12,067 nt of DNA from an uncultured Kiritimatiellota bacterium (GTDB lineage: Bacteria; Verrucomicrobiota; Kiritimatiellia; RFP12; UBA1067): the NCBI GenBank assembly GCA_934667425.1, contig CAKULV010000071.1, positions 1-12,067 on the forward strand, written 5' to 3'. The translations under genes were made by a program, and so were the position numbers. Below are positions 1 through 5,387 of the stretch, piece after piece. The notes under the pieces are model-generated. The model did no database searches. It worked only from the letters and a program-made list of their open reading frames with translations, and had not been told where the DNA came from. Position 1 is the stretch's first letter, and each line of letters opens with the position of its first letter.

Positions 1-186
1 ATGGCGAAGATGCAGAGGATGTGGAGGCGCTTCGGGGTGCAGAAGGCCGCGAGGATACCGTACCGCACTGCGTGCCTGGAGGGCTGGGCGCCGCCGCCCA
101 CGAACGACGTGCAGAGGGTGGTGTGGGAGAAGGTGCATTCCGAGAAGGAGCGCGGACCCTCTCACGGACTGAAGATCAGCCCGTGA
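1..186 (+). CDS. 3' end of an unrecognised protein-coding gene
   Basis: The last 61 codons of a reading frame that probably begins upstream of the window; the ATG at position 1 is more likely an internal methionine than the start. The frame has the strong G/C third-position bias of the other genes and ends with TGA just before the repeat mosaic, which supports real coding. The visible tail is rich in Arg, Lys and Trp and ends in GPSHGLKISP. It has no membrane segment or signal. I do not recognise the family. A KAARIPYR segment loosely recalls the C-terminal part of dihydrodipicolinate synthase/N-acetylneuraminate lyase-type enzymes, which would suit an amino-sugar locus, but this is too weak to name a function. 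Confidence 0.6.
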   Translation: MAKMQRMWRRFGVQKAARIPYRTACLEGWAPPPTNDVQRVVWEKVHSEKERGPSHGLKISP

Positions 187-189
187 GAA

Positions 190-289
190 TTTGCGATTTT
201 TCGATTTACGATTTACGATTGCATTTGGGGATTTAGGCATTTTATGATTTGGGAGGGTGACCACAGGAGGGTCGCGGTCTTCTGCGACC
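190..289 (-). repeat. Inverted copy of the mosaic intergenic repeat module
   Basis: Read on the minus strand, this stretch has a hairpin (arms 270-275 and 284-289, GGTCGC/GCGACC), then CCCTCC, a second CCCTCCC at 251-257, an ATCATAAAAT-like segment, and AATCG-type heptamers down to about 190. This is the module order seen on the plus strand at 614-704 and 2038-2125. It is therefore a divergent copy in the opposite orientation, immediately after the stop codon of the upstream gene. I see no open reading frame of note. Confidence 0.6.
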
Positions 290-306
290 GGGAAACCCCC
301 TCGTAG

Positions 307-326
307 CGACGACGCCCTCGTCGTCG
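307..326. repeat. Perfect 8-bp hairpin, loop CCCT
   Basis: CGACGACG (307-314) and CGTCGTCG (319-326) are perfect reverse complements around a CCCT loop. On the minus strand the loop reads AGGG, the same as in the hairpin at 2195-2214, whose stem differs by one compensated base pair. There is no T-run after it, so it does not look like a Rho-independent terminator. Confidence 0.65.
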
Positions 327-329
327 TGC

Positions 330-350
330 GGCGATTTCATCGAAATCGCC
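330..350. repeat. Perfect 9-bp inverted repeat, 3-nt loop
   Basis: GGCGATTTC (330-338) and GAAATCGCC (342-350) are exact reverse complements around ATC. It follows the 307-326 hairpin within four bases. It could be another structural module of the repeat mosaic, or a palindromic protein-binding site; the distance of over 450 bp from the regulator start argues mildly against an autoregulatory operator. No T-run follows. Confidence 0.55.
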
Positions 351-454
351 CTACCAATGCGTTGCGCAAGGCTGATTCGTACAAGGTCGGCAAATACAAA
401 TACCTAAATTTACAAATGGCTAAATGCAATCGTAAATCGCAAATGGTGATTTAG

Positions 455-482
455 TTGGTAGTTGGTAGTTGGTAGATGGTAG
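455..482 (+). repeat. Heptamer array (TTGGTAG)3-ATGGTAG
   Basis: Four consecutive 7-bp units: three TTGGTAG and one ATGGTAG, followed by GTTTCAGG and a hairpin. Equivalent arrays occur at 1897-1917 (three units) and 2133-2160 (four units, two of each type), so unit number and sequence vary between copies. Confidence 0.9.
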
Positions 483-488
483 GTTTCA

Positions 489-508
489 GGTCGCAGAGGA
501 CTGCGACC
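489..508. repeat. Hairpin of the GGTCGCA family, 8-bp stem
   Basis: GGTCGCAG (489-496) pairs perfectly with CTGCGACC (501-508) around AGGA. It is followed by CCTCCCG. The same stem occurs at 1989-2008 (loop CGGA) and 2167-2186 (loop AGGA). Confidence 0.8.
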
Positions 509-529
509 CTCCCGGGGCTTGGCGCGGCG

Positions 530-638
530 GGATTTTCGGTCGCAACAAGTGCGACCCTCCCGGGGTGGGATTTTCGGTCGCAACAAGTGCGACCCTCCCG
601 GGGTGGGATTTTCGGTCGCAACAAGTGCGACCCTCCCG
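530..638 (+). repeat. 38-bp tandem repeat, nearly three copies, each with a hairpin
   Basis: A 38-bp unit starts at 530, 568 and 606; the third copy diverges after CCCTCCCG. Every copy contains GGTCGCA, loop ACAAG and TGCGACC, a perfect 7-bp stem, at 538-556, 576-594 and 614-632. The related block at 2030-2062 has only one copy, so this looks like local expansion. Because 38 is not a multiple of three, the unit is read in a different frame each time, which argues against coding. Confidence 0.9.
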
Positions 639-643
639 AATGC

Positions 644-704
644 ATCATAAAATCGACAAATGGCCAAATGCAATCGGAAATCGGAAATCGCAAATCGCAA
701 ATGA
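644..704 (+). repeat. ATCATAAAAT module with AAATCG heptamer array
   Basis: The core beginning ATCATAAAATCGACAAATGG is followed by AAATGCAATCG and then 7-bp units AAATCGG or AAATCGC up to about 701. The same core occurs at 1931-1963 and 2078-2110 and partially at 412-433. The array here has one more heptamer than the copy at 1931-1984. It is A/T-rich compared with the surrounding genes. Confidence 0.8.
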
Positions 705-808
705 CGTGGCAGGGCAATGCAGAAAGTGTCCGGAACAGTGAAGAATTGGGTGGCGGCGTCGATGGGGGCTGTGCTATAGTATTCGCCAATGAGTCGGTGG
801 ATACTATC

Positions 809-1882
809 GTGAACAGTGCAAAATACAGGCAGCTATTCTCAACGCTCAAGCGCGAGATACTGGAGGGCCGGTATGATTCCGGTCGTCCGTTCCCGAGCGT
901 ACGCGGCCTTGTGATGCGGTTCGGATTGACGCGATCCACGGTGTACCGGGCCGTCACCGAGCTGGTCAACAGGGGTCTCCTCACCCAAAGGCAGGGGAGC
1001 GGAACGTTCGTGACGAGCCAGGGCGTCTCGCGGAAGATCGGTCTCATCATGCCGATTTCGAAGGGCGAGATATTCCCGCCAATCTGCCACGAGGTCACCA
1101 GACTTGCCCAGGAAGGGGACTACTCCATAATCCTGGCAGATCTCCTCGCCATCGAGGCGGGAGACCGCGTGGCGGAGGCGAAGCGCATAGCGAAGAGCTT
1201 CATCGAGCAGCGGGTCGTCGGCGTGATCTTCCATCTCATCGCCGGCGTGAGCGATGCCGATTCGGTGAACCGGGCGGTCCTTGCCGCCTTTGACAAGGCG
1301 AAAGTCCCGGTGGTGCTTACGGACTGCGACTGCGAACCGTATCCGAAGCGCAGCAAATGGGATGTGGTAGGCATAGACGACATAGACGCAGGATATCGCC
1401 TTGCCCGGCATCTCGTCCAATGCGGAGCGAAGCGCATCGCCTTCTTCGGCGTCGAGCACGGGTGCGCGAGCTTCGACAACCGGATGCGCGGATATCGGGC
1501 GGCCCTGGCGGAGGCGCATATTCGTCCGATCGCCGTGGAGGGCGATCCCGCCGATGCCGAATGCGTGAAGAGGATGCTCCGCAAGTCTCGTCCGGATGCG
1601 GTCATCGCGTGCAACGACCGGGTTGCGGCTTCGCTTCTGGCGACGCTGAACGGGATCGGCGGCGTACGGGTGCCGCAGGATCTTCAGCTGGCGGGCTTTG
1701 ACGATGTGAACTACGCGCGCCTGGTGACGCCGAGGCTCACCACGATGCACGCGCCGTGCGCGGAGATCGGCAGGATGGCCTTTGAGGCGCTGCTTGCGCG
1801 GGCGAAACGCCCCGATGCGGAGCCGCGCAACATAAGCCTTTCGGCTTCGCTCGTAGTCGGAGGATCGACCAGTGGAGGGTAG
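809..1882 (+). CDS. GntR/LacI-type sugar-responsive transcriptional regulator
   Basis: A DNA-binding repressor or activator of the AraR-like architecture, probably controlling the neighbouring glycan genes. Residues about 5-70 form a GntR winged helix-turn-helix (FPSVRGLVMRFGLTRSTVYR, then GLLTQRQGSGTFV). Residues about 75-357 form a LacI/periplasmic-binding-protein-like sugar domain, with KIGLIMP, VVGIDDIDAGYRLARHL, CGAKRIAFFG, IACNDRVAA and QLAGFDDVNYARL. I chose GTG 809 because it lies just before the winged helix and has a weak GGTGGA at 796-801. GTG 797 is an alternative. The frame stays open upstream to 476, but that part is hairpin and heptamer repeats and unlikely to be translated. 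The ligand is unknown; an amino sugar or glycan fragment is a guess from context. The TAG stop falls within repeat-like sequence. Confidence 0.88.
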   Translation: MNSAKYRQLFSTLKREILEGRYDSGRPFPSVRGLVMRFGLTRSTVYRAVTELVNRGLLTQRQGSGTFVTSQGVSRKIGLIMPISKGEIFPPICHEVTRLAQEGDYSIILADLLAIEAGDRVAEAKRIAKSFIEQRVVGVIFHLIAGVSDADSVNRAVLAAFDKAKVPVVLTDCDCEPYPKRSKWDVVGIDDIDAGYRLARHLVQCGAKRIAFFGVEHGCASFDNRMRGYRAALAEAHIRPIAVEGDPADAECVKRMLRKSRPDAVIACNDRVAASLLATLNGIGGVRVPQDLQLAGFDDVNYARLVTPRLTTMHAPCAEIGRMAFEALLARAKRPDAEPRNISLSASLVVGGSTSGG

Positions 1883-1925
1883 GTTTCAGGTTTTAGTTGG
1901 TAGTTGGTAGTTGGTAGATTTCAGG
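1880..1925 (+). repeat. Repeat sequence starting at the regulator stop codon, with TTGGTAG x3
   Basis: TAGGTTTCAGG at 1880-1890 equals the segment that follows the heptamer arrays at 480-490 and 2158-2168, but here its TAG is the stop codon of the regulator. It continues with TTTTAG, three TTGGTAG units (1897-1917) and ATTTCAGG. The mosaic therefore directly abuts, and may have formed, the 3' end of the gene. Confidence 0.75.
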
Positions 1926-1928
1926 TTC

Positions 1929-2062
1929 AAATCATAAAATCGACAAATGGTTAAATGCAATCGGAAATCGCAAATCGCAAATGATATAGGTCGCAGCGGA
2001 CTGCGACCCTCCCATGGCTTGGCGCGGCGGGATTTTCGGTCGCAACAAGTGCGACCCTCCCG
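1929..2062 (+). repeat. Mosaic block: heptamers plus two GGTCGCA hairpins
   Basis: The block contains the ATCATAAAAT module and AAATCGC heptamers (1931-1984), an 8-bp hairpin (GGTCGCAG/CTGCGACC, loop CGGA, 1989-2008), GGCTTGGCGCGGCGGG, and a 7-bp hairpin (GGTCGCA/TGCGACC, loop ACAAG, 2038-2056). From 1989 it parallels 489-562 with a few substitutions. It carries a single copy of the 38-bp unit where the left side has about three. Confidence 0.85.
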
Positions 2063-2089
2063 CATACACGATGATAAATCATAAAATCG

Positions 2090-2192
2090 ACAAATGGTTA
2101 AATGCAATCGTAAATCGGAAATGGTGATTTAGTTGGTAGTTGGTAGATGGTAGATGGTAGGTTTCAGGTCGCAGAGGACTGCGACCCTCCCG
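2090..2192 (+). repeat. Right copy of 103-bp direct repeat flanking the regulator
   Basis: The partner of 412-514, with about three substitutions; one of them changes a TTGGTAG unit to ATGGTAG. It includes the heptamer array 2133-2160 and the hairpin 2167-2186. The repeat pair brackets about 1.6 kb containing the regulator. Confidence 0.85.
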
Positions 2193-2194
2193 CA

Positions 2195-2214
2195 CGACGG
2201 CGAGGGCGCCGTCG
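2195..2214. repeat. Perfect 8-bp hairpin, loop AGGG
   Basis: CGACGGCG (2195-2202) pairs with CGCCGTCG (2207-2214). It is the counterpart of the hairpin at 307-326 read on the minus strand; one stem base pair is A-T there and G-C here. A related hairpin with loop AGG lies at 2347-2365. Confidence 0.65.
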
Positions 2215-2336
2215 CCACGAGGCACGACCCTCCCGCACGACGGCGAGGGCGCACCCCTCTAGCGACCGCTTGCGCGGCTCGCTTCGCTCGGGGGATACGT
2301 CGCCACGAGGCACGACCCTCCCGCACGACGGCGAGG
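2211..2336 (+). repeat. 38-bp direct repeat, copies at 2211-2248 and 2299-2336
   Basis: Two identical 38-bp segments, each with GTCGCCACGAGG, CACGACCCTCCCG and CACGACGGCGAGG, are separated by a 50-bp spacer. The segment differs from the 38-bp tandem unit on the left side but shares the ACCCTCCCG motif. The shorter word GCACGACGGCGAGG occurs four times between 2192 and 2357. Confidence 0.85.
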
Positions 2337-2346
2337 CGACGATGCA

Positions 2347-2365
2347 CGACGGCGAGGCGCCGTCG
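2347..2365 (+). repeat. Hairpin in the leader of the DUF1080 gene
   Basis: CGACGGCG (2347-2354) pairs with CGCCGTCG (2358-2365) around AGG. It ends 22 bases before the ribosome binding site of the next gene and is followed by an A-rich, unpaired-looking stretch. If the promoter lies upstream, this hairpin would sit in the 5' untranslated region. No T-run follows, so it is not a typical terminator. Confidence 0.5.
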
Positions 2366-2400
2366 CTACGGAAAATAGCAACAAGTGAAAGGAAATGAAG

Positions 2401-3081
2401 ATGAGAACCGCAGGTGTTGGATTGTCCATGGCCATGCTGGCCTTTGCCGGATGCGCGTCCTTGCAGACGTCGCGGCATCCCGATTCGTCGGGGTGGGAGG
2501 ATGTGTTCGCGAAGGATCTCTCGAACGCCGAGTGCGCCAAGCCGGGATGGGCCTGGGGCAAGGACGGATGCCTTACCCCCAGAACGGAGGAGACGCTTTT
2601 CTCGAAGCGTGACTACAGGAACTTCATCCTCGATGTCGGCTACGTGATGGATCCTACCGCGAACAGCGGCATCTTCCTCTATGACACGAAGCACCCCACG
2701 CACAAGTTCGAAGTGCAGATCCTTGACGACCATCATCCCATGTACAAGGACGAGGTGCCGTACCAGTTCACCGGGGCGATATACGGCAGGTGCGCACCTG
2801 CGAAGATCGCGTCCAGGCCGGCCGGAGAACTCAACCGCATCACCTGCTGGTGCATGGGCCCGAACATCCGCATCGTCGTGAACGGCGAGGAGGTAGTGAA
2901 TGCGGACCTGACTGAATGGAAGGACGGCCTCGTCAATCCGGACGGCACCCGCGTTCCGAAATGGCACGAGGGATTCCCCGCGCTCGGCACGATCCCGATG
3001 CATGGGCGCATTGCGCTCCAGGGCATCCATGGCGGCAAGGCGGCACATTTCAAGTACATCAAGGTAAAGGAGATCAAGTAA
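2401..3081 (+). CDS. DUF1080 / 3-keto-disaccharide hydrolase family lipoprotein
   Basis: A 226-residue exported protein, probably anchored by lipid at Cys18 after the hydrophobic stretch GLSMAMLAFAGC. The rest is one DUF1080 domain (PF06439, about residues 28-226), a concanavalin-like sandwich: NSGIFLYDTKH near residue 88, then FEVQILDDHH, TGAIYGRCAP, SRPAGELNRITCWCMG and a C-terminal GRIALQGIHGG. Family members act on 3-keto-glycosides made by neighbouring Gfo/Idh/MocA dehydrogenases, which fits the next gene (TAATG overlap). I prefer ATG 2401 because AAAGGA at 2388-2393 is seven bases upstream; ATG 2395 is too close to that site. It is probably periplasmic and the first gene of a four-gene operon. 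The promoter is not evident and would lie in or before the repeat mosaic. The substrate sugar is not visible. Confidence 0.85.
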   Translation: MRTAGVGLSMAMLAFAGCASLQTSRHPDSSGWEDVFAKDLSNAECAKPGWAWGKDGCLTPRTEETLFSKRDYRNFILDVGYVMDPTANSGIFLYDTKHPTHKFEVQILDDHHPMYKDEVPYQFTGAIYGRCAPAKIASRPAGELNRITCWCMGPNIRIVVNGEEVVNADLTEWKDGLVNPDGTRVPKWHEGFPALGTIPMHGRIALQGIHGGKAAHFKYIKVKEIK

Positions 3082-4484
3082 TGAATACGAGCATGAACCG
3101 CAGGCAGTTCTTCGGTCTGACAGGTTCGGCCGGGCTGCTTGGCGCGGCGGGATGCGCCGGATTCCCGGCCATCACATCGACGAGAAGTCCGAACGGGCTT
3201 CTTCGCCATGCCTGCGTAGGCGTGGGCAACAAGGGGCGTGACGACTGGCAGGATCTCATGACGCACCCGAAGATCGAGATAGCCGCGCTGTGCGACGTCG
3301 ACGCGAACTATCTCGCATACGCGAAGAAGTGGTTCCCGAACGCCCGCGTGTACCGCGACTGGCGCGAGATGTTCATCGCCGAAGAGGGCAGGATCGATTC
3401 GGTGAACATCTCGATCCCCGACCACAACCACGTCGTGTGCGCCGACGCCGCCATGCGCCGCGGCCTCAACGTCTATCTTCAAAAGCCGCTCTGCAAGACG
3501 CTTCGGGAGTGCGAGTACCTTCGCGACCTGGCGAAGAGCTCCGGCGTGGTGACGCAGATGGGCGCACAGTTCAACGCGCTCCTTTCAGACCGTCAGACGG
3601 CGGAGCTGATCCGCACCCAGGCGCTCGGCCCGGTGGAGAAGGTGTATCTGTATTCCACCCGCAAGGGACTGTCCCGCCGCCGCCGCTACCTGCCGCCGGC
3701 GGAAAAGGCCCCCGACACCCTCAACTGGAACCTCTGGCTCGGCGTGGCGAAGGATCGTCCGTACGCCCCGAAGGTGTACCATCCGCTCATATGGCGCGTA
3801 TGGCACGATTTCGGCGGAGGCTGGGTCGGCGACACTGCCACGCACCTGATGAGCGCCGTGTGGCGCGGCATGGATCTCGGCACGCTCGCGCCGACGGACG
3901 TGTGGTCAGAGCAGATCACGGATGCCGAGGATGGCGTCAAGGATATCGTATGGCCGACAGCCGCGCATCTCGTCTGGCGCTTCCCGGGCGTGCCTGCGTC
4001 TGGCGGACGACCGTTCGAGATGGAGTGGTTCGACGGCTGTGCCGTGGCCGACGCCCGCGCACCGGAGAACTTCCTGCCGCCGAAGGAGATAGACGGGCTC
4101 TACGCGAGATCCCAGTTCGGTTCGCGTCCGCATGAAGGCAAGGCGGTGAAGTGCCGCGACGGGTGGATCCTCCAGCCCCATGGTGCGCTTGCCGCCGCGA
4201 TCGTCCGCAACGACGGCAAGCCTATGGCTGCGCCGAAACTGCCGCAGGCGCCGTCGCACTACCATGAGTACGTCGACTGCTGCCTCGAAGGCAGGAAGGC
4301 ATCCACTGACTTCGCGTGGTCCACATACATGATGGATGCGATACTCATGGGCGAGACCTGCGAGCGCATGCCGTCCGGGACGCGCCTTGCTTGGGACGCG
4401 AAGAAACGGTCGTTCGGGAACGCGGCGGCGGACAATGTCCTGACAGTGCCATATCGCAAAGGCTGGGAACTTGCGGGGCTGTAG
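3081..4484 (+). CDS. Tat-exported Gfo/Idh/MocA family oxidoreductase
   Basis: A 467-residue NAD(P)-dependent sugar dehydrogenase-type protein. The N-terminus combines a twin-arginine motif (NRRQFFG, residues 6-12) with a lipobox ending at Cys25 (GLLGAAGC), so it should be exported folded with cofactor and lipid-anchored. The Rossmann loop is GVGNKG (47-52). The family EKP motif appears as QKP (134-136), keeping the catalytic Lys135. A D-x3-H pair, D251 and H255 in GWVGDTATH, lies in the substrate domain. Translation starts at ATG 3081, overlapping the previous stop by one base, with AAAGGAG eight bases upstream. The same frame is open further upstream, but that part overlaps the DUF1080 gene. 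Likely role: oxidation of a pyranoside, plausibly at C3, before cleavage by the neighbouring enzymes. The sugar specificity cannot be read from sequence. Confidence 0.88.
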   Translation: MNTSMNRRQFFGLTGSAGLLGAAGCAGFPAITSTRSPNGLLRHACVGVGNKGRDDWQDLMTHPKIEIAALCDVDANYLAYAKKWFPNARVYRDWREMFIAEEGRIDSVNISIPDHNHVVCADAAMRRGLNVYLQKPLCKTLRECEYLRDLAKSSGVVTQMGAQFNALLSDRQTAELIRTQALGPVEKVYLYSTRKGLSRRRRYLPPAEKAPDTLNWNLWLGVAKDRPYAPKVYHPLIWRVWHDFGGGWVGDTATHLMSAVWRGMDLGTLAPTDVWSEQITDAEDGVKDIVWPTAAHLVWRFPGVPASGGRPFEMEWFDGCAVADARAPENFLPPKEIDGLYARSQFGSRPHEGKAVKCRDGWILQPHGALAAAIVRNDGKPMAAPKLPQAPSHYHEYVDCCLEGRKASTDFAWSTYMMDAILMGETCERMPSGTRLAWDAKKRSFGNAAADNVLTVPYRKGWELAGL

Positions 4485-4512
4485 CATTCAAGGGAAAGGG
4501 TTTGGTGATATC

Positions 4513-5292
4513 ATGCTGACTGAAACCGTAAAGGACTACGGGGCGATGAGCTCCGCAGGGGCGTCCATAATCTTTGCGGACGCCATGGATCGGATAGGCA
4601 GGGGCGAGCGGTACAACCTCGGCCTGGCGACGGGGAACACGATGATCGGCCTCTATGCGGAATTGGCGGACAAGCTCAACCGCGCCAAGGCCGATCTGTC
4701 GCTCCTGTCAACGTGGAATCTGGACGAGTACGCGATCGACGGCCACACGCCGGTCCCGCACGACCATCCGCTCTCATACTGGAAGTACATGCACGAGACG
4801 TTCTTCTCGAAGCTGGACCCGGCGCTCGGGTTCCGCGAGGCCAACGCGCACTTCCCCGATCCGTCCGGACCGGAGAGGTACGATCCGGAGATCGCGGCGG
4901 CGGGCGGTCTCGACCTGCAGCTGCTGGGCATCGGCTTCAACGGGCACATCGCGTTCAACGAACCGATGGGGGAGGACGAGATATCGGTCGAGGAGTTCGG
5001 CGCGCTTCCCACGCGAGTGCTGCCGCTTTCGAGGGCGACGATAGACCAGAACACGCGCCTCACGGCGGGCGGCGACGAGAGCCTCATGCCAAAGTATGCC
5101 GCCACGATGGGCATGGCCCCGATCCTCGCCGCGAAGAAGTGCCTGCTGCTGGCGTGCTTCGCGGAGCAGGAGGCGCCGCTCCGGGCGATCTTCGCCAAGT
5201 CTGCGCCAACGCCGTTCCTGCCTGCCTCGTACCTGTGGCGGCATCCAGACTACCATCTCATCTATACGACCGACAAGATATCGCTCGGATAA
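4513..5292 (+). CDS. nagB: Glucosamine-6-phosphate deaminase (NagB-type)
   Basis: A 259-residue cytoplasmic enzyme of the NagB/6-phosphogluconolactonase fold, expected to convert glucosamine-6-phosphate to fructose-6-phosphate and ammonia. Motifs: phosphate-binding LGLATGNT (36-43, usually GST), WNLDEY (68-73) with the proton-transfer Asp71, and GIGFNGHIAFNEP (139-151) with His145 and Glu150. Position 143 is Asn where the E. coli enzyme has Asp141; as I recall, Asn also occurs in other NagB proteins, so activity is not ruled out. It has no signal peptide. The start at ATG 4513 is supported by GGTGAT at 4504-4509. It lies 28 bases after the oxidoreductase and so is probably co-transcribed. It is the only clearly intracellular enzyme of the run and suggests an amino-sugar substrate. 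A paralogue acting on another amino sugar phosphate cannot be excluded. Confidence 0.88.
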   Translation: MLTETVKDYGAMSSAGASIIFADAMDRIGRGERYNLGLATGNTMIGLYAELADKLNRAKADLSLLSTWNLDEYAIDGHTPVPHDHPLSYWKYMHETFFSKLDPALGFREANAHFPDPSGPERYDPEIAAAGGLDLQLLGIGFNGHIAFNEPMGEDEISVEEFGALPTRVLPLSRATIDQNTRLTAGGDESLMPKYAATMGMAPILAAKKCLLLACFAEQEAPLRAIFAKSAPTPFLPASYLWRHPDYHLIYTTDKISLG

Positions 5293-5320
5293 TGAGTTCG
5301 TCATTGGTGAGCCATGGTGT

Positions 5321-5345
5321 CCGAAAACGGAAGCCTTGCTTTCGG
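5321..5345 (+). other. Weak stem-loop between nagB and the TIM-barrel gene
   Basis: CCGAAA (5321-5326) can pair with TTTCGG (5340-5345), with an alternative inner AAGC/GCTT pairing. It sits in the 95-base gap after nagB. No T-run follows it and the next gene has its own ribosome binding site, so it may be an mRNA processing or stability element, or chance. Confidence 0.25.
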
Positions 5346-5387
5346 CAGGATTCGCGGGGGTCACTTCATTCTCAGGAAGGACAAAGT

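Larger units (their letters stand above)
412..514 (+). repeat. Left copy of 103-bp direct repeat flanking the regulator
   Basis: This segment matches 2090-2192 with about three substitutions and no gaps. It holds an AATCG-heptamer stretch, the linker ATGGTGATTTAG, a four-unit GTAG-type heptamer array and the hairpin at 489-508 followed by CCCTCCCG. The two copies lie on either side of the GntR/LacI regulator gene in the same orientation. Confidence 0.85.

Noticed and set aside
489..632. GGTCGCA hairpins as Rho-independent terminators
   Set aside because: None is followed by a T-run; each is followed by CCCTCCC, and several occur in series.
455..704. CRISPR array
   Set aside because: The repeats are direct tandem copies (7 or 38 bp) without unique spacers of regular length, and no cas gene is present.
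775..780. TATAGT as a -10 box for the regulator
   Set aside because: No acceptable -35 lies 16-18 bp upstream; the match alone is too weak to annotate, though it is suitably placed for GTG 797 or 809.
187..2400. Insertion sequence or integron around the regulator
   Set aside because: No transposase or integrase frame, and no terminal inverted repeats with target duplication could be identified; only direct repeats of the mosaic modules are seen.
2164..3482. Long minus-strand open frames (for example 2164-3048 and 2733-3482)
   Set aside because: They lie opposite well-supported plus-strand genes, are rich in Arg and His with no recognisable domain, and run through repeat DNA; they are shadows of G+C-rich coding sequence.
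4713..5387. Upstream extension of the TIM-barrel gene frame across nagB
   Set aside because: It overlaps the motif-bearing nagB frame, has shadow-like Arg/Gly-rich composition, and the start at 5388 has a well-placed ribosome binding site and signal peptide.
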